Shown here: piece by piece, positions 53,656 to 64,000 of the stretch
Numbering within the stretch: the stretch's first letter is position 1
Layout: each line of letters opens with the position of its first letter
Origin: Primula veris
Taxonomy: Eukaryota; Streptophyta; Magnoliopsida; Ericales; Primulaceae
Assembly (NCBI GenBank): GCA_963682055.1
Contig: OY821751.1
Location: 9,672,001-9,736,000 of the forward strand
Reading direction: 5' to 3'
DNA length: 64,000 nucleotides
The notes under the pieces: model-generated
Told to the model about the DNA's origin: nothing
The model's input: only the letters and a program-made list of their open reading frames with translations
Databases searched by the model: none
Program-made: the position numbers and the translations under genes

Positions 53656-56151
53656 AAATAATTATGTTGCATTCCCATCTATAAATATAAGATAAAATTG
53701 TATCTGAAATCAGATTCAATTTTGTTGTTCACACATAAATATTCTTTATAGGAAATAATTATGTTGCATATCGTAACAATAAATACGAGATATGGCATTG
53801 TGTCTGAAATTTCATAAGATATTGTCGTTTTGTGTGGATTTAAAAAAAAATATCATTTACAGTTTGCCCGTACATATTATGTTCCAATTTTTAGGCATTC
53901 TATGCGGAAAAGAAACAACGTTTCATGATGTTGAAGGCCTACAAACGTAGTGACTAATCCATATACACATTGTGAGGCATTACTATATTTAACTATGTTA
54001 ATCTACATTTCAATATGTAAAATTTAGAAAGAAATCTATTCCGGTAGTTTGAGGTTAATTGATTTTTTTAGCATAACTTGATTCTTGAATGCTACCCAAC
54101 GTAATTATTTTTCTAGCGCAGTACCTTCTTATTGGTTGTTGTAATATGTATGTTTGCTGTCGTTGTCGACGGAGGTAGGAAATGGAGGTATCTCCCCCAA
54201 TATTGATAAGATCGGCTATTTCATATGTTTTAAAGGGGGGTTTTTGGAGGGTAAACCGTCGAATGTATATATAAATAAAGGGGTTGAGAGTTGAGACCCC
54301 AAAGAACTACAAATATGTTTTTATAGTTATTTGATAATTACCCTTCATTAAATTTTGTTGAAGAAAAACTATCAAGCTGTGACACTGAAATTATTTTGTT
54401 TGCAGTTTTTAAGTTTAACATTGTTTTTCACTTACATGTTGTTGCTAAATCTAAAAGCTAATCTTTAGTTTTTTGCTGAAAAAAGGTACAGTAGTTTTTT
54501 TTCTGGATTAAAACAGTATTTTGATATCTTAACAGCCTCATTTAAGTGTACATAAAAAATGAAAGTTCATTTTTTATAAATTAAAAGTGGGTAAATTAAG
54601 CCAACTATTTTCATTTACTTTTAAGTTTTAGTTGCCCTCCGGCCTTACTAGAGCAAAGAAAGGTATAGAAAATTACAACTTCAAGAACCAAAAACAGAAA
54701 TGTAGTTGACTAAAAAGTCTTCACGTGTAACTTTAAGAGACCACCGCATGTGTTTCCACGCTGCTCTTCAATTGAGGAAGATTTGTAAACTCATATGTTT
54801 TAATCTCAAACTAGACAATCTTAATTAACACCATTTAAATTTCAGGTAGCTTGATTTACTAATTAGATCTTTGAAATAATGTGTTAGGATAGATGGGAAA
54901 CGGGGTGAATCGGTTTATACAAATATAAATTACTTAAGTGTTTATACACAACCAATCAACAGAGTCACAATTATAACAAGTAACACCCAGCTACGTTATC
55001 AACAATATGTGACTTTAGATACGCATTAACTTATGCTAGCTATCGATAAGAGAATTTAACGACCCAAGAGTTAATTTAATTTATTTTATTCTGAATATCC
55101 AGATATATCAACAAATAGATCACGTCATGGCAGTATGATCTAATTTGTGTGCTTCAAAAGTGAGTTAGATCTAAGTCAATATGCAGTTTTAAGTTACAAA
55201 TAACAAGTACTCTAAATATCAAGTTTTTCAAATGATATAACAGTATAGTAAACTTGATAAATAAAGAATAAGGATAGAAAGTAATTGACACATAGATTTA
55301 TCCTGTTTCGCCTTTGTGTGATACTACGTCCAGCCCACAAGTCCAATCGGAGTTTAAAATTTTTATATTATCACATGTATTTCCTTTAGGAAAGTATACC
55401 TTTTAGAACCACTTTTCCTTTAGGGCGAGCTACCATGTACAACACTATTCATTGGGGAAGAGATACCCAAAAACACGCGTCTGCTTAAGGGCAAAGCTAC
55501 CCAAAAATAATCACTTTTCCATGACAGATAAATCAATCAAAAACTTGTCTCTCAAAATGAGACTTTGGATTTCAGATCCAGACAAGTGTTTCTACTTGAA
55601 GTTGTACACAAGTTGTACTATCAACAAGTTTAAAAACAAACTTGTTTAAAACCAATCTATTGATGTATTCGATGATATAAACTGGTTGGATCAAACACTA
55701 TATACAAAAAAATTATTTGCAATATAATATGAATAAGCTTATGTTCGTTGAGAGTTGTGAGTCTTGGATTGAAGGATCGACGTCGTCGGTGGTAATGAAA
55801 CTGGTAGTAGGGCTTCGCTGTCGAATGAAATACGATACCAAGACCTTTGTATTTGAGTTTGGTATAGCGTTTTTTTGTTTTGTCGAAAGTCTTGTGGTCT
55901 ATTTAAAGTGTTGGAGTTGCTAGTAGATGATGCTAGGGCTTCTCATTTGAATTTCAAATTTAAATGGATTCTAACCAGTTGAACTCTCTAGATTTGGTCC
56001 AACGGTCATCAATTTTAAAATATAAATATCTCGCGTGATGGTACTCCTAAATGTTAATTATTTTCACTTCAATACTCTTCTAATCATGTAGAATATCTCC
56101 AATGAAACTCTTCATTTGGAAGTGTTTTAAAAACTTTTCAAGACTTCAAAA
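53656..56151. other. Unassigned sequence between inverted repeat and copia (copy B)
   Basis: Counterpart of 27433-30035, including the ~100 bp direct duplication at its start. It lacks about 135 bp found in A at 28688-28820. Small frames at 55452-55649 and 55717-55923 have no recognisable motif. Confidence 0.5.
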
Positions 56152-58339
56152 TGTTGGAAACACGTTTTATTTTGCAGCGGAAAACTAGCCTTGTATCCTG
56201 ATTATAGTGTATATGGATTATATAAAAACAATACAGAAATACCTCACGGACAGAAATATATCACAGTTGATTTTCTACCGTATTCCTATAATATTTTTTA
56301 CTCTTTAGAGAGATGGGCTCTCAAACTGTTAGAAATTCTAGAAAAATATTTTATGATATTTATCTTTTTCTTTTTCACAGCATATGAGTATATTTATAGG
56401 CTACAGTATGGACCCAGTACACAAGAAAAATAAGACTTTTACTTAACCTAGATCTCTAACCCTAATTAGATTATAATTTAATTAATAAATATTATCTAGT
56501 CTTAATTAAAAGACTAATATACTATTATCTAATTAATACTTTTATAATCATAGGATAATCTATCAATAAATTATATTCATTTCCATTAGAGAATATAATT
56601 GCACTCTTAATTCTTCTCAAAATAATATTTGAGAGCACATTATTAAATATTTAAATAACTCCTCACGTTAAAATTACAGATATCCACCGAGTAAATAAAT
56701 TACTGATAATTATTTTACTCGGCATATTATTTCCTCGACCTTTACATTTAACTTATTTGTTGTATCGGATATAAAATGCACTGGCAAGATTTGCACAAAC
56801 AAAACTTATAAACTTCTCGAGGGGATATCATCAATTCTGATTAAATGACGTGAATTTCTTCGATTATAGACACACACCATATAAATAATATCACTGCCCA
56901 ACATATGAGTTTGTTGACCATAACAAAACTCACTCATTGCAAATCAAAGCAGTATATATTATAAATATGTGTATCGAAAATAATTTAGGGATTTAGAGTA
57001 TAAGTAATCATAATAATTATTTAGGTATAATTATTTTATTCTGGTCAGTACCATAAAATAATACTATTTTGTCATGTTCAATATACTCTAAGTATACTAG
57101 CACAAACAGTCGGAACTCAATCGTTCCCTATAGTCATGGCAGACTTACTAAACTCTGTGCTACAACTATACCGATCGTTGTCCACTCCATCTAAACATAT
57201 GAACGCTAAAATATACATATTATGTAAGAACCAATGATTTGATCTTGCTTATGTAAGTCATACTCTACACACCAAATCAATTACTATATAAAATAAAGAC
57301 TCATGTACAGATAAATAATATGTACAACATTGCTCACATGTATTCTCAAATAAATCATTCATTGTTAATAAATAAAGGCTAAAAACCAACAATAAATCAT
57401 GTATTTTAGTATATCATGTCTAAAGACTTCTTAAGCTTGCACATCATGTAATATTGGCCCTTTGCTTGAATAACATCTAGTTGTACCATAAAAGTAATCC
57501 ACAAGACTTCTATTAAGGATAACTGTCTTGACTATATTTCATAGCTATTTTCCAATATCTTGCATCTTTATGTCAAATCAATATTCATTGTATCTACTGG
57601 GTTCAGTTTCCAACTTATCAAGGATCATCTCATAAAGATTATCCTAACTGTCTAGGTCATTTCATGACCTTCCCGGTACGATGAACATCCCTATAAGTAC
57701 TAAGAATTAATAACCTTTGAACTGGTGTTATACACCAACATCCTCAGCATAAATCACTCGATTTCTCCCACTGAGAAAACGTATTCGTGAGTCCATCATG
57801 TGACGTTTCATTTTGAACTATATGTATATATAATAAAAATAAATGTCACTCTTCTTACTCTTAACTACTATCAAGCTAACTTTATTTTGGATTCGTAATG
57901 GCATCTTATCCTTTTCCAAAGATCAATCAATGTGTGCTAACAATGACTTCCGATTCTTAGGACAATAAGAAACCATTTTTAATTTCTTTTGGATAACATA
58001 CAAGAAACAAATATTAATACTTGATTCAAACATCTTTTGCTTTTTTCTTCAACACGTATGTTGGACTCTCACATACCAGAACTTCATAATACTAGGCTTG
58101 CGCCAAATATAAAGTTATATAAAAGTACTAGATAATAGCTAAGATAAAACTGAGTGAAAGATGTACGCTAATGTTTCTACTACGTATCCTAAAAACGAAT
58201 AAAATTAACTGAATAACTCACCATCAACCTAACCATTCCTATAAGAGTCTTTTTGCCTTCATTTTACTACACCGTTTGATGATTATTTACTTGGTGACGT
58301 AAACTGGGATATAATCCCTATATTTGATAAACAGTCCAC

Positions 58340-59480
58340 TAGCTATCCAAAGAGTTACTCGCCACCTCGATCAAATATACATTTCCAAGATACTTATCTG
58401 TCTTCGTCTTAAATGCATTGAATAATTCAAAGCACTTAAATGTATGACGCTTCAAATGAATGTACATTTACTTTAAATAGTCACAAATAAATGTGACTGT
58501 CTATTCAAAATCTCATGTATTATGGATCTCATAGTATTACAAGAATCAGAATGAACTAATCCTTACATTTCTTTAACCCATATAACCTTTGATCGTGAAA
58601 GATCACTTGGTCATTTTACTATCTAAACATGATTCAAGAGTTGGTAGTGCCTCCACTTTCAATTATCCAAATAGACCATTTTAAACCAACCTTGAGATAC
58701 TTTTTAGATTAAAATAACCTAGGTGTACATGCCAAAGTTATGTATAGCTCATTATTTGAAAGTTAATTTCTCTAATATGGTATGTTAATAATATTATTCA
58801 AATTTTAATTGGTATGTAGAATTAGAATTTAACAATAATATAAAGATCATTCACTTATTTACCATATCTGACAAAATGTTTATTTTACATAATAACCGGA
58901 GAGTTATTAAAATAAACAAAATGTCTTCATCCATTATCTTAGAAACCGAACTGAAGTTCTTTCTAATGGAAGGTTTATATACAATGTCTATTATTATTAA
59001 TGTATGATTAATACTAATCAATTCTAATATCTTGCACTCTAAATACTTGCACCTTGTGCAATCTTTCAAAAAGTGTAATATCTCGCCATCACTAAACTAT
59101 CTACACACTAGCTTACGATAGATACAATCACTAAACATTTTTCAGCAAAAAATTAAAGAGACATAACTTATAGCTTAATCTTAAGTTAAATGTATTGGAC
59201 AATATTACTTTAAATAACTTGCTACCGTTCATGTGACTTTTTCCTTTTCTTATAACCTTTCGGTTTAGAAACAGAAATCTTTCATTAACCTAAGTAACAC
59301 TAGACTTTTCATGAGACCTTTTGGTGCCTTAACTATCAACTTGGCTTTCGCGATTGATTTCACCTTTAAGAATCCCTAGTTCAAGAACATGATCCTTAAA
59401 CCGTGTCTCTTCGTCATTATTGTGTTTAAGAAATTTCAGATGATATTTTCTCTATTATCACAATGTCGAATCTCAAACAT
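58340..59480 (-). pseudogene. Copia gag tail, protease end and integrase debris
   Basis: Frames are broken throughout. Readable pieces on the minus strand: FKDHVLELGILKGEI near 59400 (gag), ILELISINHTL and SIRKNFSSVSKIMDED near 59010-58930 (C-terminal side of the protease), then HLG and CESCL-like residues near 58740-58640 (zinc-binding GAG-pre-integrase), then a decayed integrase N-terminal half. Assignment rests on motif order rather than on an intact domain. No function is possible. Confidence 0.6.
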
Positions 59481-59899
59481 ACATTTTAGATTCATTTGTG
59501 ATGACATAGAAATATAACATAAATTGATGCCGATATCGCAATACATTAGTCATAAATGACAATATGTATTACCGCTACATCACATCAAATTATATTCAAT
59601 CCACCTCCGATAATCCTGGATCAACTAATTAGTTACCCGCTCACTCTGAACCGATAGACATACCTTAAAACACAATTTTTGCTTACTAGCAGTTAAATAA
59701 AAATTATTCTAGTTTTTCCTTTTACAGTCATAATAAATCAAATCAACAAATTTACTTTGAAGTATACTAAATAGGGGCACAAATACGATTTATTATCATG
59801 GGCAAATAATTACAAATAAAATATTAAATGAGCAACAAAAATAACTTTGGATTATTAATAAGTATGGTCTCTAGTCCAATAGTTAAAACTTTAATCCAC

Positions 59900-60430
59900 C
59901 ACCAGTCTAATTACCGTAAATAATATGCCTCGATGGGAGGACGTATATTATTTAACATTCGATATGCTGGTTTAGCCATTTAATTTTACTGTTTAGACAA
60001 ATGCCAAAGTAAAAAATTAAATATCTGACTTAAGTTTGGTTCTATAAATATTAACATAGCCTCAGATGGAGAGAAATAATAATAATTATATCTAAATGAA
60101 TACTATCGCCCATTATAAATCAATTGTTCCAGTATGTAATCTCTCAGATGGAGAGATGATTAAATACTAACAAAATATTTATAATTTATACTTGATGATT
60201 CCGTAATTATTCCATCCTATGGGAAGGAAGGCACTATAGCCAACGCGTAAAATAATTACTTCATCTATAAAGCAGCGATGGAGACCATGACATTTATACA
60301 AATAAATTCACTCTCCCACTTAGTTATTTATTAATTTTAGGGATACATATTATACTTAGTGATCCGTAATTAATTTCATCCGATATGGAGGAATGCACTA
60401 TAGCCAACGCGTGAAAATTAAATACATCAC
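59900..60430 (-). repeat. Degenerate leader repeats in the copia element
   Basis: Three or more related units containing gcactatagccaacgcg and cgatgggagg/gatggagag variants, near 59930, 60120, 60230 and 60400, alternating with A/T-rich linkers. They lie between the 5' LTR and gag, where long repeat-bearing leaders are common in plant copia elements. Confidence 0.55.
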
Positions 60431-61824
60431 TTATAATTTGGTTTCTGTCAATTTAATTAACCGCTAATTAAATTTAATTGTTATTAATTAATTAAAATAA
60501 ATTAATCTAAGTCTAAACAATATTAATTAATCCAGGAAATCAAATTCAAACTATTATAAATCAATAAACTAAATTCATCAATTACATCTAAATAGTTTAT
60601 AATTAATTAAACATTAACTATTATTAATCAATAATAAGAATTAATTAAGTCTAAATAGTTATTAATTAATTACTTTCAAGATTTTCAGATTATACAATAA
60701 CATGTAAACTAAATCTGTCAAAACTTGAAACTTGTGGGTCAAATTTTAATTTTCTGAAACTGTTTGCAGTAAACTTGTATTTTTCAGAAACGTTGTGGTC
60801 TAATGGGAATACTAGGAAACTCACCTGAACATTCTAATTAAAATAGTAAAGTTACAAAAATACAAGTAAGTCCATTTCTCATTTAAATTTACAAAATAGG
60901 TCCCTGGTTATAAAAACAACGTCTACGGTTTTAAAAACACAAACTATGAACCGTATCCGGTGACCACTAAGCCGATCTGGTCTTGCCACCGTGGTCCTAG
61001 ACCACCAGGGAGCACCATCCGCATACAGATAATTTAGCAGTAAAATATATTCATTTATATTAGAGAATATAATTTCACTCTTAATTCTTCTCAAAATAAT
61101 ATTTGAGAGCAAATTATTAAATACTTAAATATTTCGTCATGTTAAGATTACAGATATACACCGAGTAAATAAGTTACTGATAATTATTTTACTCGACATA
61201 TTATTTCTTCGACCTTTACACTTAACTTATTTGTTCTGTCGGATATAAAATACACTTGCAAGATTTGACACAAGCAAAATTTATAAGTTTCTCGAGGGGA
61301 TATCATCAATTTTTGTTAAGAGACGTGAATTCCTTTAATTATAGACACACACCATATAAATAATATCACTGCCCAACGTACGGGTTTGTTGACCATAACA
61401 AATCTCACCCATTACAAATCAAAACAGTATATATTATAAACAGTATATATTTTATTCTGATCAGTACCATAAAACAATACTAATTTTTCGTGTTCAATAT
61501 ACTCTAAGTATACTAACACAAATAGTCGGAACTCAACCATTCTCTGTAGTCAAGACAGACCTACTAAAACTCTATTCTACAACTATACCGATGGTTGTCC
61601 ATTCCATCTAATGTTGTGAACGCTAAAATATATATATTCTGTAAAAACCAATGATTTGATCTTTCGTGTACACCAAATCAATTACTATACAAAATAAAGA
61701 CACATGTATAGATAAATAATATGTACAACATTGCTCACATGTATTATCAAATAAATCATTCATTGTTAATAAATAAATACTAAAACCAACAATAAATCAT
61801 GTGTTTTAGTATATCATTCTAACA

Positions 61825-62122
61825 CAAAAAAACGTATCCAAACTTTCCATAACCACTGTATTTAACTGGTTACATTTTATTTTAACTAGTTAAAATTGTC
61901 TATATAATTTTGACAATTAGTCCTTGGTTGATTCTTCTCGTGGTGCTTTTCTTGGCTATACTCCTTTTGATTAACTCTTTATATGTGTAGTTATTTATCT
62001 ATGATTATCTTAACTACATTCATTGAAAGTATTAGTTCTACGACACTAGTTGGGTATATAAAATTCCATTTTGTCATCATCAAAACACAATTCAATATCG
62101 TAGAATTGAGGATTGGTTAAAC
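61825..62122. other. Spacer, no feature seen
   Basis: Counterpart of 30562-30859; nothing recognisable. Confidence 0.6.
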
Positions 62123-63196
62123 ATAGTGCTATTGACCTCTTTAACTAGTTGAAATTATACTACTTTGGAGATGATCTCCGATTTGATTCATTACTTATGC
62201 ATGAAAACAAATTTAAAGAAAACAAGTTAAATTCACTCTGAAAAACATACAAAGAATGGTATTTTCCTTGTCAACAATTTTAAACTTATTTGCTCACCCA
62301 AAATAAAGAAACTGAGGTGACAGAAAGAAGAAACGCTGAAAGAAAATCAGGAGAATTTATAGCACCACCAAGTTAAGACGACATCTCTTTAATTACTTTT
62401 CAGAACTCTCCTAAAAATACGGAATGCTTTCATAAGCATAAGATAAGACTTGTTGTATAACATCCTATCCGCCTTCAAAAGTCTACTTACTTTAACATCA
62501 GAGTGAATTTGTAATCCGACCAATAGTAGAGGCGGTAAGATTATTGGCATTCGTGAACAAAGCACTAGATTTTACAGCATATGGATCTTAGCTGAGCATT
62601 TGAAAAGAAATGGTCACAAGAGATCCATGGAGTCTGCTAGGGGTAAATGAACAATCTGGAAATATAGCGAAGCAGCACGGAAGAAGTTCCATCTGGGTAG
62701 GGTTTCCCCAGCCTTCTAAGACAACATTTGTCGCTTTGTACTTAAAAGGTGAATAGGTAATGAAGGACCCATTTTCATCACTATGACTTTCTTGAAGTAT
62801 GAGCATCTGGTGAGGAACACAACCAGATGCTCATACTTCAAGAAAATCATAGTGATGAAAATGGGTTTTTGATTACATATTCACCTTTTAATTAAGTACG
62901 AAGCGATATATGTTGTCTTAGAAGGCTCGGGAAAACCTATTGAGATGGCACTTCTTCCGTGCACCTTCACTATATTTGCTGATTGTTTATTTACCCTTAT
63001 TGGACCCCATGGATCTACTTGGATCCATTTCATTTCGAATGCGGCTCAGCTATGATCCATATGCTGAAATTTCTAATGCTTTGGTCACGAATGCCAATAA
63101 TATCATCGCCTCTACTATTGGTTGGATTGCAAAGCCACTGGGATGATAAATAAATAGACTTTTGAAGGCGGGTAGGATGTTATCTAACAAGTGTCA
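62123..63196. repeat. Inverted repeat of the HD-Zip IV fragment, right arm cut (copy B)
   Basis: Left arm about 62123-62811, spacer 62812-62821, right arm from 62822, broken at 63196 by the gypsy-type LTR. The minus strand of the left arm keeps LILQESHSDENGSFITYSPF and further HD-Zip IV C-terminal motifs to 62588, where an in-frame stop now shortens the frame (72 codons against 102 in A). The visible right arm is about 375 bp; the rest presumably lies beyond the inserted LTR element. Confidence 0.8.
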
Positions 63197-64000
63197 TGTA
63201 ACATCCCGTATTTTTATAAGTAATTTTTTATTCATGATTTAAATTATCCAAAAACGTTTTATACAAATTTTACCAAAAACCGGTCATTCGACTAATTTTT
63301 AGCCAAAAACCGAAACTCTTCTGAAAACTTTATTTTTAAAACCTGTTACTAATTTTATAAATAAAAAGGACCCAATAGTTTTGTTTCTAAAGATTTGTTA
63401 TTTTTGAGTAGTAAAACTATATTTTTGGATTTAGAGTTAACTTTTAGAACTTTGGGAACCAAATAGTTCGTTACCACAAACTTTATCAAAACAGTTTTTA
63501 TCTATTCAATTCAGCCCACTTTTTCAAAGTAAAAGACCTAAAACAAGAGAGAAAAGAGAGAAAAAGGGAGAAACCAAAGCTTAGGAAGAAGAAGAAGAAA
63601 CCACATTAGCGGATTATTACCGGAAGCATCTCCACTACGCTCTAAAATAACGGGGGTTATCCATTGCGACTAGACGAGGGTGTATGTTAGGATTAGGTTT
63701 TACGTTTAGTATAAATTGGGGGTTTTTGCCTTTTATATTAATTATGTTCTTAATTTGTTAATTGGGGTTAGTTGTTATATTTTTAATTCACTTATTTGAT
63801 TTTGGATTAGTTGTGGATTTAGTCTTTTGATTTCGGATTAATGATAATATTAATGGGTTGCGTGTTATATGTGTTGATTATGTATTATTATGGTTGTTGA
63901 TAGAATTGGGTAAATTATTGTCGAATAAAGATGAGTTTTATATTGCGCATACAAGGTGTTTGTTAAAATGCCTGAATGAGTTTTTATGTTGATTAGACTT
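63197..64000 (+). mobile_element. Start of a Tekay/Del-like gypsy LTR, running off the window
   Basis: Starts tgtaacatcccgtattttt, the TGTAAYACCCC-type beginning common to plant Tekay/Del chromovirus LTRs. Copy A continues with HD-Zip inverted-repeat sequence where this begins. A purine-rich gagagaaaagagagaaaaag stretch near 63549 and a leader-like region follow. The preceding TGTCA (63192-63196) should recur at the far end. Strand and family are inferred from the LTR start only; no coding part is in view. Confidence 0.65.

Larger units (their letters stand above)
56152..61824 (-). mobile_element. Decayed copia element with matching target duplication
   Basis: Bounded by tgttggaaaca at the left and cattctaaca at the right, with target duplication CAAAA at 56147-56151 and 61825-61829. 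The left LTR is about 56152-57425; the right LTR survives only as 61040-61824, matching about 56570-57425. On the minus strand the interior shows, in order, a repetitive leader (60450-59600), a gag tail, a protease-end motif (PSIRKNFSSVSKI near 58950), a GAG-pre-integrase LWHVHLG-like motif near 58745 and integrase debris to about 58350. Reverse transcriptase and RNase H are gone. No primer site is visible, because the inner end of the right LTR is missing. Copy A holds only a 526 bp stump of this same insertion. Confidence 0.8.
43699..63196 (+). repeat. Copy B of the ~20 kb tandem segmental duplication
   Basis: Direct and colinear with 220-31933. Compared with A it retains the whole copia element (56152-61824), the uninterrupted LINE (49674-52831) and the TATA-containing part of the LTR-like block. 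Where A has the SUVH fragment it carries a different ~0.7 kb segment with a 70 bp palindrome (46744-47443). It is cut at 63197 by a gypsy-type LTR, so its true right end lies outside the window. Confidence 0.88.

Noticed and set aside
60950..61030. GC-rich patch considered as a tRNA gene
   Set aside because: It does not fold into a cloverleaf with recognisable A and B boxes.
60879..61112. 77-codon minus frame at the edge of the copia right LTR
   Set aside because: Spans LTR and leader; no copia or other motif; probably chance.

Overview
This window is plant nuclear DNA, most likely from a eudicot. It is AT-rich and made mostly of nested retrotransposons, with fragments of ordinary plant genes scattered among them. 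I see no complete host gene, rRNA, tRNA or CRISPR array. The species cannot be fixed from the sequence.
Layout. Two related copies of one ~20 kb segment lie in direct orientation: copy A at about 220-31933 and copy B at about 43699-63196. By eye they are roughly 97% identical where they align. Shared parts, in order: decayed Ty3/gypsy integrase; an LTR-like block; about 2.2 kb of unassigned sequence; a decayed LINE on the minus strand; a hairpin-forming inverted repeat of a receiver-like (response-regulator) fragment; about 2.6 kb of unassigned sequence; a copia element or its remnant; and a second, larger inverted repeat made from the 3' end of a class IV HD-Zip gene. A cytochrome P450 exon fragment closes copy A and abuts the gypsy sequence of copy B near 42.88 kb, which is probably the tandem junction.
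Young elements. Two full-length Sirevirus-type Ty1/copia elements, each exactly 10,205 bp, lie on the minus strand at 13236-23440 and 32555-42759. Each has 1,262 bp LTRs, a 5 bp target duplication (GCCTT and CGGAC), a tRNA-iMet primer site, a polypurine tract, an intact 1,662-codon gag-pol and an intact 428-codon downstream ORF of the env-like/plant transposon protein type. I count only six base differences between them. Older relatives are a solo LTR at 4856-7511, itself split by another solo LTR, and an LTR end at 1-219.
Host gene fragments. These are a SUVH-type SET domain (4429-4855), a PMI1-RELATED (plastid/nuclear positioning) gene with open exon 1 and truncated exon 2 (11982-25647, Sirevirus in its intron), the receiver-like fragment, the HD-Zip IV fragment and the P450 exon. 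Copy B holds the uninterrupted LINE at the site where copy A carries the PMI1-related fragment, so that fragment arrived in A after the duplication, with loss of about 12 bp and no target duplication.
History inferred: gypsy, LINE, inverted repeats and copia first; then tandem duplication; then separate deletions, filler insertions and solo LTR formation; last of all the two Sireviruses, and a Tekay/Del-like gypsy LTR that starts at 63197. The feature most worth following is the pair of gene-derived inverted repeats, each kept in both copies, which resemble proto-MIRNA or siRNA hairpin loci.
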